Source: an uncultured Eubacterium sp.
GTDB lineage: Bacteria; Bacillota; Clostridia; Lachnospirales; Lachnospiraceae
Assembly: GCA_910584345.1 (NCBI GenBank)
Contig: CAJTZX010000025.1
Coordinates: 1-57,145, forward strand
Reading direction: 5' to 3'
DNA: 57,145 bases
Made by a program: the position numbers and the translations under genes. The notes beneath the pieces are model-generated. The model saw only the letters and a program-made list of their open reading frames with translations, did not search any database and was not told where the DNA came from. Of the stretch, positions 12,904 through 21,489 are shown one piece after another; within the stretch, counting starts at the first letter, position 1, and the number at the start of each line of letters is the position of its first letter.

Positions 12904-14019
12904 TTATTTATTGACAAGCTCATTATAAAGCTGGTCATTCTGTATAAATCTTTTTATAAACAGCTCATTATAGAGCCGGTCTAACTGCCTGATCGTATAA
13001 TAGCTATAAAAGCGTATCCTTTTCTTTTTCTTAGGCCCGGACAGCCCACATTTATCGCCTTTCCATGATTTGTACTGACTTTCGATCACATCCATAGTGA
13101 CGCGCCCCTGGTCCAGTAATGTTTTAAATTTTTTCAATTTCCGCCGTTCTCTTGCAACGGTATCTTTATTCAACCTGGATATAACTTTACCGGTATTTGT
13201 CAGTGTCCATCTTACTTTTAAAAAAGTAAATGTTTTTCGCAGTTTTACGATCTGCGTTTTGCGTTCATTAATAACAATGCCAAGCTCTGTGCATTTACTT
13301 CTGATCTTTTCCAGGCAATACTGCAAATACTCTTTGTCCTGATGCATTAAATAGGAATCATCCATATACCTTGCGTATTCTTTGATATGAAGATCATGTT
13401 TAATGAAATGGTCTATTTCAGCCGGATAGTCGATTGCTATAATTTGTGAAATCTGGCTTCCTATGCCAAGAGATTTCCCATCTCCAAACGGCTCAATTAA
13501 CTGCCTGGATAAATGCCGTATACCTTCGTCGTCAACTTTTTTATCCAGCCTTTCATATATTTTGTCATGCCTGATATTGTCATAATAGCCTTTGAAATCT
13601 ATCAGCAGAATATAGCCGGCATTGTTCCCGTGGCGGCGGTAATACCTGTGCAAATGGGTATCCAGGCGTTTTAATGTAAAATGTATCCCTTTTCCTTTCT
13701 GGCCTGCGCTGTTATCATACTCCAGGCCTTTTTGTAGTGCCGGAACCAGAGCCATGTCACAAAGAGCCCTTTGCACAACACGTTCTTTGATATGTACACT
13801 TTTTACATGTCTGGTTTTGCCGCGTTCGCATATGGTAAATTCATGAAAACCAAGTACAGGGCTGGCTCCGGTCTCAAGTAGTTTCTTTGTATCCCTGATA
13901 TTTCTTAAAGTGTTTATTTCGTATCGCTGCACGCTGGCTTTCCAGGCAACGCCTTTCATAGACAGCCGGAAAGCTTCATATAAAGCGTTAGCATCGGCAA
14001 CATTATGTATTGTCGTCAT
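12904..14019 (-). CDS. DGR reverse transcriptase, 371 aa
   Basis: The fingers and palm motifs are complete: ILLIDFKGYYDNI (about 137-149) with the first catalytic Asp, GIGSQISQ (185-192), and YMDD (218-221) with the catalytic pair. The motif-4 form with SQ is the one characteristic of diversity-generating retroelements rather than of group II introns or retrons. Template repeat, Avd and a variable target lie directly upstream on the same strand. It copies template RNA with adenine-directed errors and the cDNA replaces the variable repeat. Confidence 0.95.
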   Translation of the reverse strand: MTTIHNVADANALYEAFRLSMKGVAWKASVQRYEINTLRNIRDTKKLLETGASPVLGFHEFTICERGKTRHVKSVHIKERVVQRALCDMALVPALQKGLEYDNSAGQKGKGIHFTLKRLDTHLHRYYRRHGNNAGYILLIDFKGYYDNIRHDKIYERLDKKVDDEGIRHLSRQLIEPFGDGKSLGIGSQISQIIAIDYPAEIDHFIKHDLHIKEYARYMDDSYLMHQDKEYLQYCLEKIRSKCTELGIVINERKTQIVKLRKTFTFLKVRWTLTNTGKVISRLNKDTVARERRKLKKFKTLLDQGRVTMDVIESQYKSWKGDKCGLSGPKKKKRIRFYSYYTIRQLDRLYNELFIKRFIQNDQLYNELVNK

Positions 14020-14141
14020 AAATCCTCCTGCTGATAGCCGGGCCGCACGAATGCGCCGGCGTCAAGATTCTCATTTACCCTTTTAGGAAGGACTGTCTCT
14101 CCTTCTGCCTGGAAGTGTGTCAGCAAAGCCTTACACTTACA

Positions 14142-14265
14142 CAGAATCCGGGCACAACACCATTGGAATTAGAGGCGCCCCAGTTGTTGGATTCGCCGTT
14201 GTTGTTGACGTTGCAAAAGTTAGTGGTATTCGCCTCATTCGGAGATGCCAGCCACCAGTTGGCCC
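14142..14265 (-). repeat. DGR template repeat (TR)
   Basis: This 124 bp non-coding segment lies between avd and the reverse transcriptase gene. Read in the target frame it carries runs of AAC codons (CAACGTCAACAACAACGGC), the classic mutable codon. It aligns without gaps to VR1 at 14826-14949 and to VR2 at 5687-5802. The boundary GGATTCTGTGTA differs from the shared GGCTTCTGCGTT of both variable repeats. Confidence 0.95.
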
Positions 14266-14290
14266 ATTTGCAGAGACAGCCCTATAGCTT

Positions 14291-14788
14291 TTATTCCCAG
14301 TTGTTCAGATAACTTATTTCCTGATCTATTCTGTCAACGTAAGGAATCAGCTTATTTACATCAACAGGCAGAACAGCCATAATACGCTGCATGACCTGTA
14401 TCAGCTTTTCACAATTATCCAAAGCCTTTTTCTTATGAGATTCTTTGGCTTTTGAGGTTTCTGCGGTATATGCATCTGAAATATTATCCATAAGTTCTTC
14501 AAGCTGCCGGATAACCTGGTCTCTATAGTGGTTAATCAGCCAGCCGGAATATTCCCGCAGAGTAGCCGCAGCTTCAAGCTGTTCCATTCTGAGGAATGCG
14601 GTTTCCATATACGGAAATGCTGTAACAACTGCTGCTTTTTCTATGGCTGAAATAACCAGCTCTTTCTTTTTGTTTGCTTTAACGCCAAAATTCCTAAGCA
14701 GCAGTTTTACCATATCGTTATAAAGTACAGTTGCATTATGATAATACTCCAGTTCCGACAAACTACGGTTTATTTTTAATACACTCAT
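14291..14788 (-). CDS. avd: DGR accessory variability determinant (Avd-like), 165 aa
   Basis: The protein is almost entirely helical with a basic middle and matches the size and location of Avd proteins, which form a barrel that binds the reverse transcriptase and template RNA. It lies between the VR1 target and the template repeat, the usual DGR order. It is longer than the ~128 aa Bordetella Avd. Assignment rests mostly on position and helical character. Confidence 0.75.
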   Translation of the reverse strand: MSVLKINRSLSELEYYHNATVLYNDMVKLLLRNFGVKANKKKELVISAIEKAAVVTAFPYMETAFLRMEQLEAAATLREYSGWLINHYRDQVIRQLEELMDNISDAYTAETSKAKESHKKKALDNCEKLIQVMQRIMAVLPVDVNKLIPYVDRIDQEISYLNNWE

Positions 14789-14818
14789 AAGTTCACCTTT
14801 AGCAAATATGTTAAAATA

Positions 14819-15634
14819 TTAAACGCAGAAGCCGGGCACAACACCAAAGGAATTAGAGGCGCCCCAGTGGCCGGATTCGCCGCAGTCGCCGACGCTGCAA
14901 AAGCCTGTGGTATTCGCCTCATTCGGAGATGCCAGCCACCAGTTGGCCCTGCCGCCTTTTGCACTTGACCCGTAGCCAAGACCTTTCACTCTATACCTTG
15001 AAGAAAACTGGTATAATGGCAATGGCCTCGTACCGCCGTCATGCTGATCAGCCCAAACAATATGTCCGTGTACTTCAATTTCAGATAAAAGGAACAAAGT
15101 TCTTGTGGCCCACGTCCATGTGCCTTTATTGTTTTCCAGCCGTCTGATTGGCCGCATAACAGCGCGCCATTCTGCAGGGAATGTCGCAAGCACGCCTTCC
15201 AAATAGGCTGGCATAAGCGAACCCGCGTAACCTCCAGTATTCGTATCGGTTTCATTCATCTTTGCAGTTGCGGCCATACAGTCTACTGGTGTCATGATCG
15301 CATGATTCGCAGTCAGAATTTCTGTATCGCCAAAATTCAGATAGGTATTGAATCCTGAAATTGCATACCGCATTTTCTCGCCAGTTGTCAGTGTTATATC
15401 AAAATAGTCGCCAAGCTCAAGTCCTGTGAAATCCCCATTTATCAATTTTGCCTGGAATGCTGCCGGTGTATAAGTATCTCCAAGATTTTTTCCATTGTAT
15501 TTTGCAAGAAGCTTATGTAAATACAGGCTGTCCCCAGAAAGTTTTTGCTGCATAGCGGCAATCTGTTCTCTTGCCAGGGCGTCTTTAATATCTCTCGGCG
15601 TACCTCCGAAATCCAATGTTTTAATGTCACTCAA
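14819..15634 (-). CDS. Tail fibre / receptor-binding protein, DGR target 1 (VR1), 271 aa
   Basis: Residues about 1-60 are a fibre-type N-terminus. The rest is a DUF6273-like C-type-lectin fold ending in the variable repeat (residues 229-270) and GVVPGFCV. Compared with the template I count 13 adenine substitutions and one other (T to A). It overlaps the tail-collar gene upstream by 8 bp and is followed by avd. It is the likely adhesin whose binding is diversified. Confidence 0.92.
   Translation of the reverse strand: MSDIKTLDFGGTPRDIKDALAREQIAAMQQKLSGDSLYLHKLLAKYNGKNLGDTYTPAAFQAKLINGDFTGLELGDYFDITLTTGEKMRYAISGFNTYLNFGDTEILTANHAIMTPVDCMAATAKMNETDTNTGGYAGSLMPAYLEGVLATFPAEWRAVMRPIRRLENNKGTWTWATRTLFLLSEIEVHGHIVWADQHDGGTRPLPLYQFSSRYRVKGLGYGSSAKGGRANWWLASPNEANTTGFCSVGDCGESGHWGASNSFGVVPGFCV
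14826..14949 (-). repeat. DGR variable repeat VR1
   Basis: Aligned without gaps to the template at a constant offset of 684 bp. Template AAC codons have become GGC, AGC, GAC, TGC and CAC, and an AAT has become TTT. It forms the 3' end of the tail fibre gene. Confidence 0.95.
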
Positions 15635-16346
15635 TGTTCATCTCTCCTTCCGTTATTTGTGCCGGGATAGCCGGCATAATTTTTAAAGTTTCGCTTTTTT
15701 CATCATAGCTTACCTGTACCGGGGTTCCAGCAGGAAGCATAAGTGTTTCATTGGCGTAATCATACGGCATTATGCAGGATACCGTTTCAGTATCAGCATC
15801 ATATGTATGTGTACACAATAAATTTAGCAGCCAGCAAATATAATTTGAATTATCATTTAACTGCTTTCTAATTTCTATCAGATCGCCTATTGTTGCAAAA
15901 CAGCCAGGGTCAACATTTAGAGAAACATTATCCGAATTGCCTACCGCATAAATCAAATTAATGTATGCAGCGCTTGTAGTAATGCCGTTATTTGGCGGCA
16001 TATAGCACTGATCTGACACAGATATTGCTACGGCATATAAAATTTCTTCCTCGTCTGGGTCAGAAGCATATAATCCAAGCGTCCGCATGTAATACCCAGT
16101 TTTTAAATCGTAATTGGAAAAAACCGTTTCTACTTTGACACCGATTTCATTTGTCCTTGTGATTCTTGACGGAATGCTGGTTTGGCGGATACCGTCAAGA
16201 GCTGTAAGGTTTTCCAGCTCATTTAATTCATAGGCTGCATCAGACGTGCAGACTTTGGTAAAATTTACCTGGCCTGTTCCAGCAATCATTTTTGCATTTA
16301 GCGCCTGACCTTTTCGTGTTGTAATAAGCCTTGAGAACTCAACCAT
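15627..16346 (-). CDS. Tail-collar fibre protein (DUF3751-like), 239 aa
   Basis: The N-terminus (MVEFSRLITTRKGQALNAK) matches the tail-collar fibre family found at the ends of contractile tails, which connects baseplate and fibre. It lies between the YmfQ-like protein and the variable fibre and overlaps the latter's start. It probably forms the baseplate-proximal part of the fibre. Confidence 0.8.
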   Translation of the reverse strand: MVEFSRLITTRKGQALNAKMIAGTGQVNFTKVCTSDAAYELNELENLTALDGIRQTSIPSRITRTNEIGVKVETVFSNYDLKTGYYMRTLGLYASDPDEEEILYAVAISVSDQCYMPPNNGITTSAAYINLIYAVGNSDNVSLNVDPGCFATIGDLIEIRKQLNDNSNYICWLLNLLCTHTYDADTETVSCIMPYDYANETLMLPAGTPVQVSYDEKSETLKIMPAIPAQITEGEMNIE

Positions 16347-16365
16347 ACTTTTTCACCTCCCTTCT

Positions 16366-17130
16366 TTAAGTTGATTCAACAATTTTTACAGATACTTCTC
16401 CAGATACCGGCTCTTTCAGGTTTTCTGTTGCGTAAACTGCAAGTGCCGCAGTTCTTTCTTCTCCTATTGTTTCCGCTGAATCCTGCCAATCGTTTGACAC
16501 CTGCAAGGCTGCTGTATAATCTGCGACACCTCTTGCATGTTCGGCGCCGCCAATTTCCCACTGATCTTGAAAGTCAGAGGTAATCACGACTTTTTCTATT
16601 GTGCATACGCCGCCAGTACAGCCCATAAAACCATCAGCATCACAGATCAGCTCATTTTCAGCGCCGCAATTCATATTCATCGGAACCATTTGGATTATTA
16701 AATGTTCCAGGCTCTGCATCTGCCCGCCAAGCATAAGATTTGTTTTTAAAAGCAGTTCATAGTTTTCCAGGCTTCCAGATATTTCATAATTGCCAGCACC
16801 ACATAAGGCATTCAGCCGGCGCACAAGAACACGATAAGTATAAGGTATAAAATTATTCCACCAGATCAGCACTCTTGCTTTTCTTTCGTTAAGCGTATCT
16901 CCCGGCCCTGGGATAACGCCTACAAGAGCTTCATATTTTTTTATGCCGTATTCGTCGCAGTCCATAATAAATGCGTCTGCCAGTGGTATTTGAATATCCA
17001 ACCAAGCCCGGTCAAGTTCCGGCTGTTCTGTGCGCATAATTGCTTTGATCTCTGCAAAATCCTGCATAAATGGCGGCAGATAATCGATTAGTCTTTTCCT
17101 TGTCATTACTTCATCAGGCAATGATCTCAC
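16366..17130 (-). CDS. YmfQ-like baseplate protein (DUF2313), about 254 aa
   Basis: LIDYLPPFMQDFAEIKAIM followed by a DCDEYGIKKYE segment (about residues 60-70) is typical of Mu gp48/YmfQ-like baseplate wedge proteins. The start is either GTG at 17130, overlapping the baseplate J stop, or ATG at 17106; neither has a strong site. It follows baseplate J as in Mu-like tails. Confidence 0.82.
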   Translation of the reverse strand: MRSLPDEVMTRKRLIDYLPPFMQDFAEIKAIMRTEQPELDRAWLDIQIPLADAFIMDCDEYGIKKYEALVGVIPGPGDTLNERKARVLIWWNNFIPYTYRVLVRRLNALCGAGNYEISGSLENYELLLKTNLMLGGQMQSLEHLIIQMVPMNMNCGAENELICDADGFMGCTGGVCTIEKVVITSDFQDQWEIGGAEHARGVADYTAALQVSNDWQDSAETIGEERTAALAVYATENLKEPVSGEVSVKIVEST

Positions 17131-18334
17131 CCCTTACCGGTATGCTTTCCCGGTCAATAATTATATTTACTTCCTGGCCGTTTAGCGTTGTGTCTTTCAG
17201 ATCAAAAATGCCGTCCAGCTCCAGCAGCCGGTACTCAATCTGGCTTATTCTTACAATCGTATTGTCATTTGAAGCCCATGACTGGCGCAGCCTTGAAAAA
17301 TAATCTTCTATTGCGTTTTCAATCGGTTCCTTTAGAGCCGCAAAAGAATAACCTTCTTTGTATTCAATATTCAGCCCTACATGAATAGGAACTTCTTTCA
17401 CGCCGTCCACATTGACTACATGCCCGATCGGGGCCAGCCCGTCTCCCTCGCCAGCTGATACTGTCGGGTCAAGCGCATCCTGCACATTTTTAACAAGTGT
17501 TGCAGACGGAGCCTTAAATTCCGATGAGATGATATGCACTTTCACTGTTCCGCCAACTGTCAGCAGTTTATCAGCCGCAGCATGATAAACTGCTGACAGC
17601 CAGCCGTATATAGCCGGGCCAAAGCTGTCTTCTGTTAAAGACTCAAACCAGTTTCTGATTACATCAGTCGGTATGAATCCAGACGGCTTATAACCCCCAA
17701 GCCAGGCACGTTTTACTTTGCACCCGCCAACGCCAGGTATATCGTTTACCTTTTCTATGTAATCCGCTTTATTTCCGCCATAGGCCTGGTTATGAAATGA
17801 AGCAAAATATCTTTCCCGAAATGTCTCTACATCTTCTTCATCTTCGCCAGGAATAAGTATTTCTGTGATTGCGGCGTATTCCATCCGGTTTAGTTCATTT
17901 TCTGTCTCAACCGGCAATAATATTCCTAGCTGCTGGTTTCCAACTATACCTGCGGTTTCACATGTAAGCTGATAGGAACCTGGCTTATCATCCATAACGG
18001 CCGTAACCATATAGTTTAGGTCATTCAGATTAAACCGGTCGCCGACTGAGATTTTTGTGTCTTCTGGCACAACCTCCATACGGCACACGGCCGGCGTTTC
18101 TTCCCTTGGATAAATGTGACGCTCTGCTGCTCTCTTTATCAGGTAATGATAAGATGCAGTGTCGGCAAAAACTTCTGTCATTACCATGTCAAGCGCAGAA
18201 TAATAGTTTGCAAGCTCCAAAGCTGCCGGGGCTAATGCGTCATAAATAACTGAACCTTCGCGCTTATCCAGTGTATCGCTTACGTTTGACATCATTCTGT
18301 CAAGTATCGTGTTAAAATCCTGCTGCTCAAACAT
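17114..18334 (-). CDS. Baseplate J / Mu gp47-like protein, 406 aa
   Basis: The sequence (MFEQQDFNTILDRMM, then TFRERYFASFHNQAYGGNKADY split across about 188-210) is that of the baseplate J family, the wedge protein joining tube and sheath to fibres in contractile tails. It overlaps the genes on both sides by a few bases. Confidence 0.92.
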   Translation of the reverse strand: MFEQQDFNTILDRMMSNVSDTLDKREGSVIYDALAPAALELANYYSALDMVMTEVFADTASYHYLIKRAAERHIYPREETPAVCRMEVVPEDTKISVGDRFNLNDLNYMVTAVMDDKPGSYQLTCETAGIVGNQQLGILLPVETENELNRMEYAAITEILIPGEDEEDVETFRERYFASFHNQAYGGNKADYIEKVNDIPGVGGCKVKRAWLGGYKPSGFIPTDVIRNWFESLTEDSFGPAIYGWLSAVYHAAADKLLTVGGTVKVHIISSEFKAPSATLVKNVQDALDPTVSAGEGDGLAPIGHVVNVDGVKEVPIHVGLNIEYKEGYSFAALKEPIENAIEDYFSRLRQSWASNDNTIVRISQIEYRLLELDGIFDLKDTTLNGQEVNIIIDRESIPVRGEIIA

Positions 18335-18777
18335 TACACTTCAACCTCCGTTTCTATATTTATTTCATCTCCCTGGACTGTTATAGCTGTAAACATACAA
18401 TGCACCCCGTGTTTTCCTGTCCTTTCCACTTCAAAATCTTCGACAGCCTCAATCCGGTCATCCGCAAGAACCGCATCTGTAATACGCTGTTTTACTTCGC
18501 TCATAACATATGGAATCTGCTCGCCGAATAAGTCTTTTAACTCAATGCCATAATCCCAGGAATAAATTTCATACTCATACCGCTCTGTATGAATGATCTT
18601 TATAATTGCCTGCTCTATGGCTTTTACGTCATCCACACGGCCTACAAAAATACTGTCTTCGCTGATTTCCTGGCTTATCTTCATTGCGTATGTCAGAGAC
18701 GGCTCTGTTTCAACTTCAAAATCCGGGTCCAGGTCATCTTCCCATAAACCGTCGTAATTTTCATTTGCTGGAATCAT
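18334..18777 (-). CDS. Baseplate protein XkdS-like (DUF2634), 147 aa
   Basis: The protein has the DUF2634 pattern EQAIIKIIHTERYEYEIYSW (about residues 57-76), the T4 gp25-like wedge family. The start overlaps the stop of the DUF2577 gene. It belongs to the baseplate operon. Confidence 0.85.
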   Translation of the reverse strand: MIPANENYDGLWEDDLDPDFEVETEPSLTYAMKISQEISEDSIFVGRVDDVKAIEQAIIKIIHTERYEYEIYSWDYGIELKDLFGEQIPYVMSEVKQRITDAVLADDRIEAVEDFEVERTGKHGVHCMFTAITVQGDEINIETEVEV

Positions 18778-19145
18778 TATGTCACCACCCTGTCAATTAC
18801 GATAAAATCCTGGCCGCCGCTTTTCTGTATCATCAGTACCTTTTCACCGGTTTTGAGCGCATTATGTATCGTGACTTTTTGCTTGTCGGCCCATGTATCT
18901 GTTGGCGGGTCTATATGCACGACATGGTATATGCCTATCTGGTCAAGCGTAAATTCCGTCTCAAAATCTGTCACATTCCTTGTCAGGTGAAGAAACTCTT
19001 CTTCCAGAGTAAGTGCCTGCGAAACTTTAATTTTTAGGGGTTTTTCTGAAACAACAGTACCGACAATATAATCACATGGCTTCATTGCTTTTACTGCATT
19101 TACAGCTATCTGCTGAATAAGCTGTATCAGATTTGAACTAGCCAC
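18777..19145 (-). CDS. DUF2577 baseplate-associated protein, 122 aa
   Basis: A GTG start (then ASSNLIQLIQQI) with CAGGGGGTGG upstream is preferred over the longer frame that overlaps the XkdQ-like gene. The family lies between XkdQ and XkdS in PBSX-type tails. Its exact role is not known. Confidence 0.75.
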   Translation of the reverse strand: MASSNLIQLIQQIAVNAVKAMKPCDYIVGTVVSEKPLKIKVSQALTLEEEFLHLTRNVTDFETEFTLDQIGIYHVVHIDPPTDTWADKQKVTIHNALKTGEKVLMIQKSGGQDFIVIDRVVT

Positions 19146-20697
19146 TAAAACCACCCCCTGACAAAACCAGGTCCATTGTATACTCACGGTTTTTGAATAT
19201 ATGCGTCACCTTTTCTACAAGCATATAGTTAGAAACTTTTATATCCTGAAGGTTCAGGGTAACCGGAACCAGCGAACCGGCCCGCACTTTTTTATTTCCA
19301 ATCACGCCCTTAATAGTAAGTGTCCGGCAGATAGTATCATAAAGCTTTAACAGGGCCTGGGCTTTTAACTTTCCTATGTCGGGGTCGTCGATGGTATCCG
19401 TATATTGCAGTGTTCCCCATTTGTTAATATTCTTTGAGTCTTTTGCCATATACAGGTCAAAAGTTCCTTTTTCATTATTTTTGTAAATCAGCTTGATCTG
19501 GTTATAAACATCTGTATCTATCGACGTTTTATACTCAAAATCCTGGCCGGTTTCCTTATCTACCAGGCAGGTATTTACTTTCATGCTGTTAATCCCGGAT
19601 AACTGCAGCTTGCCGACTTTATCGTACAGTGTATAGACCTTATTCTTAACCATCATAGTTTCGTCAAGTGCATTTTGTATCATGTCAAAAAGTGTCACGT
19701 TTTCTTCAACCTTTTTTGGTATTACGTAACCAGTGCTTTCCAGGCTCCCACACTGTAACCCGAATTTTCCGGCTATCATTGTAATAACCTGGTCGGCGCT
19801 CTTTTTCTTATAAATAACAGTATCTTTATTTTTTAAGTACCGGAGTTGGTCGTATACGGTGTAAGACATAATTCCGTCTTTAGACATAGACCTGGTAAAG
19901 ATAAATCCGTAAAAGAATTTTGTTTTGTCCACCGTTACAAGTACAGCGTTCCCTTCGGCAGTCTTATATTTCTTATCATATTTTGCCTTAAAGGTCAGCT
20001 TTCCAGGCGTTCCCTTTCGTTCCCATACAACTCGAAGGTCATCCAGTACCGGAACCTCAAATTTATTTTTTCCGTTATTAATCGTAACCGTAACAATCCC
20101 AGCGGGCAGGCTTTCCGTCTCATCAACATCAAAAGATACAGGTTTCGATACGGCAGGTTCTTTTTTTGCCAAAATCCTTTTTAAATATTTCAGCTCTGTC
20201 TCTGATGCTTTCTTTTGGGACTTTGTTTTTCCATTTTTGCCAGACTGGTTTCCGCCCTTACTACTGCCAGTATTTAGATTGTCATAATTTGGCACGCCGT
20301 AACCTGTGATCGTCCCCTCTGATAACGGATAACTCCGGCGCTTTACCTGGTCCGAACTGTTACCCTCTATCGTATAAACCGTACCGCCGCTGCAGCTTTC
20401 TACCAGCCCAACATGAGACCGGCCGGTCTTAAAGTAAATAAAATCCCCGCGCTTTGGTGTATAGCTGCCTTTATATTTAAACTGGCCTTTTTGTATAAAC
20501 CAGTTCATGCCGTCTGTAGTAGACGCTGTTTTTGGTACCAGGCCGGCGGCGCCTGCTTGGTCTGCACACCAGGAGGCAAACATATGGCACCAGGCCGCGC
20601 CATTCATGCCAAACCAGGCACCGTATTTTGTCTGATTATTTCCGGTTTCCCGGTAGCCGATTTCTGCCGCAGCTATATCTATAATATCTCTCGCCAT
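19138..20697 (-). CDS. CHAP peptidase fused to XkdQ/gpD-like tail hub protein, 519 aa
   Basis: Residues ~1-140 are a CHAP domain with the catalytic Cys in GAAWCHMFASW and His in GRSHVGLVES. It is followed by a Gly/Ser/Lys linker (~145-170) and then an XkdQ/late-control-gpD-like domain (FEVPVLDDLRVVWERKGTPG). The CHAP part would cut peptidoglycan during injection, and the gpD part forms the tail hub. In many relatives these are separate proteins. Confidence 0.85.
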   Translation of the reverse strand: MARDIIDIAAAEIGYRETGNNQTKYGAWFGMNGAAWCHMFASWCADQAGAAGLVPKTASTTDGMNWFIQKGQFKYKGSYTPKRGDFIYFKTGRSHVGLVESCSGGTVYTIEGNSSDQVKRRSYPLSEGTITGYGVPNYDNLNTGSSKGGNQSGKNGKTKSQKKASETELKYLKRILAKKEPAVSKPVSFDVDETESLPAGIVTVTINNGKNKFEVPVLDDLRVVWERKGTPGKLTFKAKYDKKYKTAEGNAVLVTVDKTKFFYGFIFTRSMSKDGIMSYTVYDQLRYLKNKDTVIYKKKSADQVITMIAGKFGLQCGSLESTGYVIPKKVEENVTLFDMIQNALDETMMVKNKVYTLYDKVGKLQLSGINSMKVNTCLVDKETGQDFEYKTSIDTDVYNQIKLIYKNNEKGTFDLYMAKDSKNINKWGTLQYTDTIDDPDIGKLKAQALLKLYDTICRTLTIKGVIGNKKVRAGSLVPVTLNLQDIKVSNYMLVEKVTHIFKNREYTMDLVLSGGGFSG

Positions 20698-20711
20698 ACC
20701 TGTACCTGCCT

Positions 20712-21488
20712 TTATGAAGGAAGCTTCAAAGTCGTGCCAGGATAAATCCAGTGGCCGTTACTTGAAGATTTCCGGCCGCGCTTTTTGGCTTCTGCCTCTA
20801 TCGTTGCTTTATTCAGCTCATAAATTTTTGACCATTTTGAGCCGTCATTCAGTTGTCTTTTCGCAATATTAATCAAACAGTCGCCGCTCTTTACAACATA
20901 AGACTTTGCTTTCTCTTTTGCCGGCCTTGTCTTTTTTACGGTAACAACTTCTTTTTTCTTTGCCGAAGATTTGCCTGTGCTTTTCTTCTTTTTCTTCTTA
21001 ACAATCTTTTTGGTGCCCCATGGCCGGTATTCTTTCATTTTCAGCTTTACACAGACGTCCATGCCGTATTTATCTGCATCTTCAATGATTTCATAATCTT
21101 CAATGGTACAACTGAAATTGGTGTCCCATAAAAGATTTCTGCCATCCGGCGAACTCCTTACAAGCTTGAATTGAATCGGCTTCTTTTTCTTTTTCCAGGC
21201 TTCCAGTTTTTCCAAATAGTATTCTGCACCGCGGAACTTTTCCGTTTTCTTTGTTTTGGCTGAGTTTTTCTTTGCTTCTGCCTTTACTTCCTTTAAAGCA
21301 AATGGATATTTCTGGAATGCTGGCAATAATAATTCGTCAATCGTAATATCTGTCAGCCCGGTTGTTTTTATTAAATTTACCTCGCCCTCATTAATAAGGG
21401 TGAGAGTTTTATTTTTTCCGTTAATCTTGACTGATAGTTTTCCCGGCGTAACCGGGAATAAAATTTTCTGAATATACATTCGGTACAT
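20712..21488 (-). CDS. LysM-domain tail protein (XkdP-like), 258 aa
   Basis: The N-terminal ~180 residues are the XkdP-type domain and the C-terminus (about 215-257, YVVKSGDCLINIAKR) is a LysM peptidoglycan-binding module. Lys-rich linkers (KKKKKK) lie between. It follows the tape measure gene, as in PBSX. Confidence 0.87.
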   Translation of the reverse strand: MYRMYIQKILFPVTPGKLSVKINGKNKTLTLINEGEVNLIKTTGLTDITIDELLLPAFQKYPFALKEVKAEAKKNSAKTKKTEKFRGAEYYLEKLEAWKKKKKPIQFKLVRSSPDGRNLLWDTNFSCTIEDYEIIEDADKYGMDVCVKLKMKEYRPWGTKKIVKKKKKKSTGKSSAKKKEVVTVKKTRPAKEKAKSYVVKSGDCLINIAKRQLNDGSKWSKIYELNKATIEAEAKKRGRKSSSNGHWIYPGTTLKLPS

Positions 21489-21489
21489 A

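Noticed and set aside
12904..14019. Reverse transcriptase as a group II intron or retron
   Set aside because: There is no intron structure or retron ncRNA. The adjacent template and variable repeats and the SQ form of motif 4 show a DGR.
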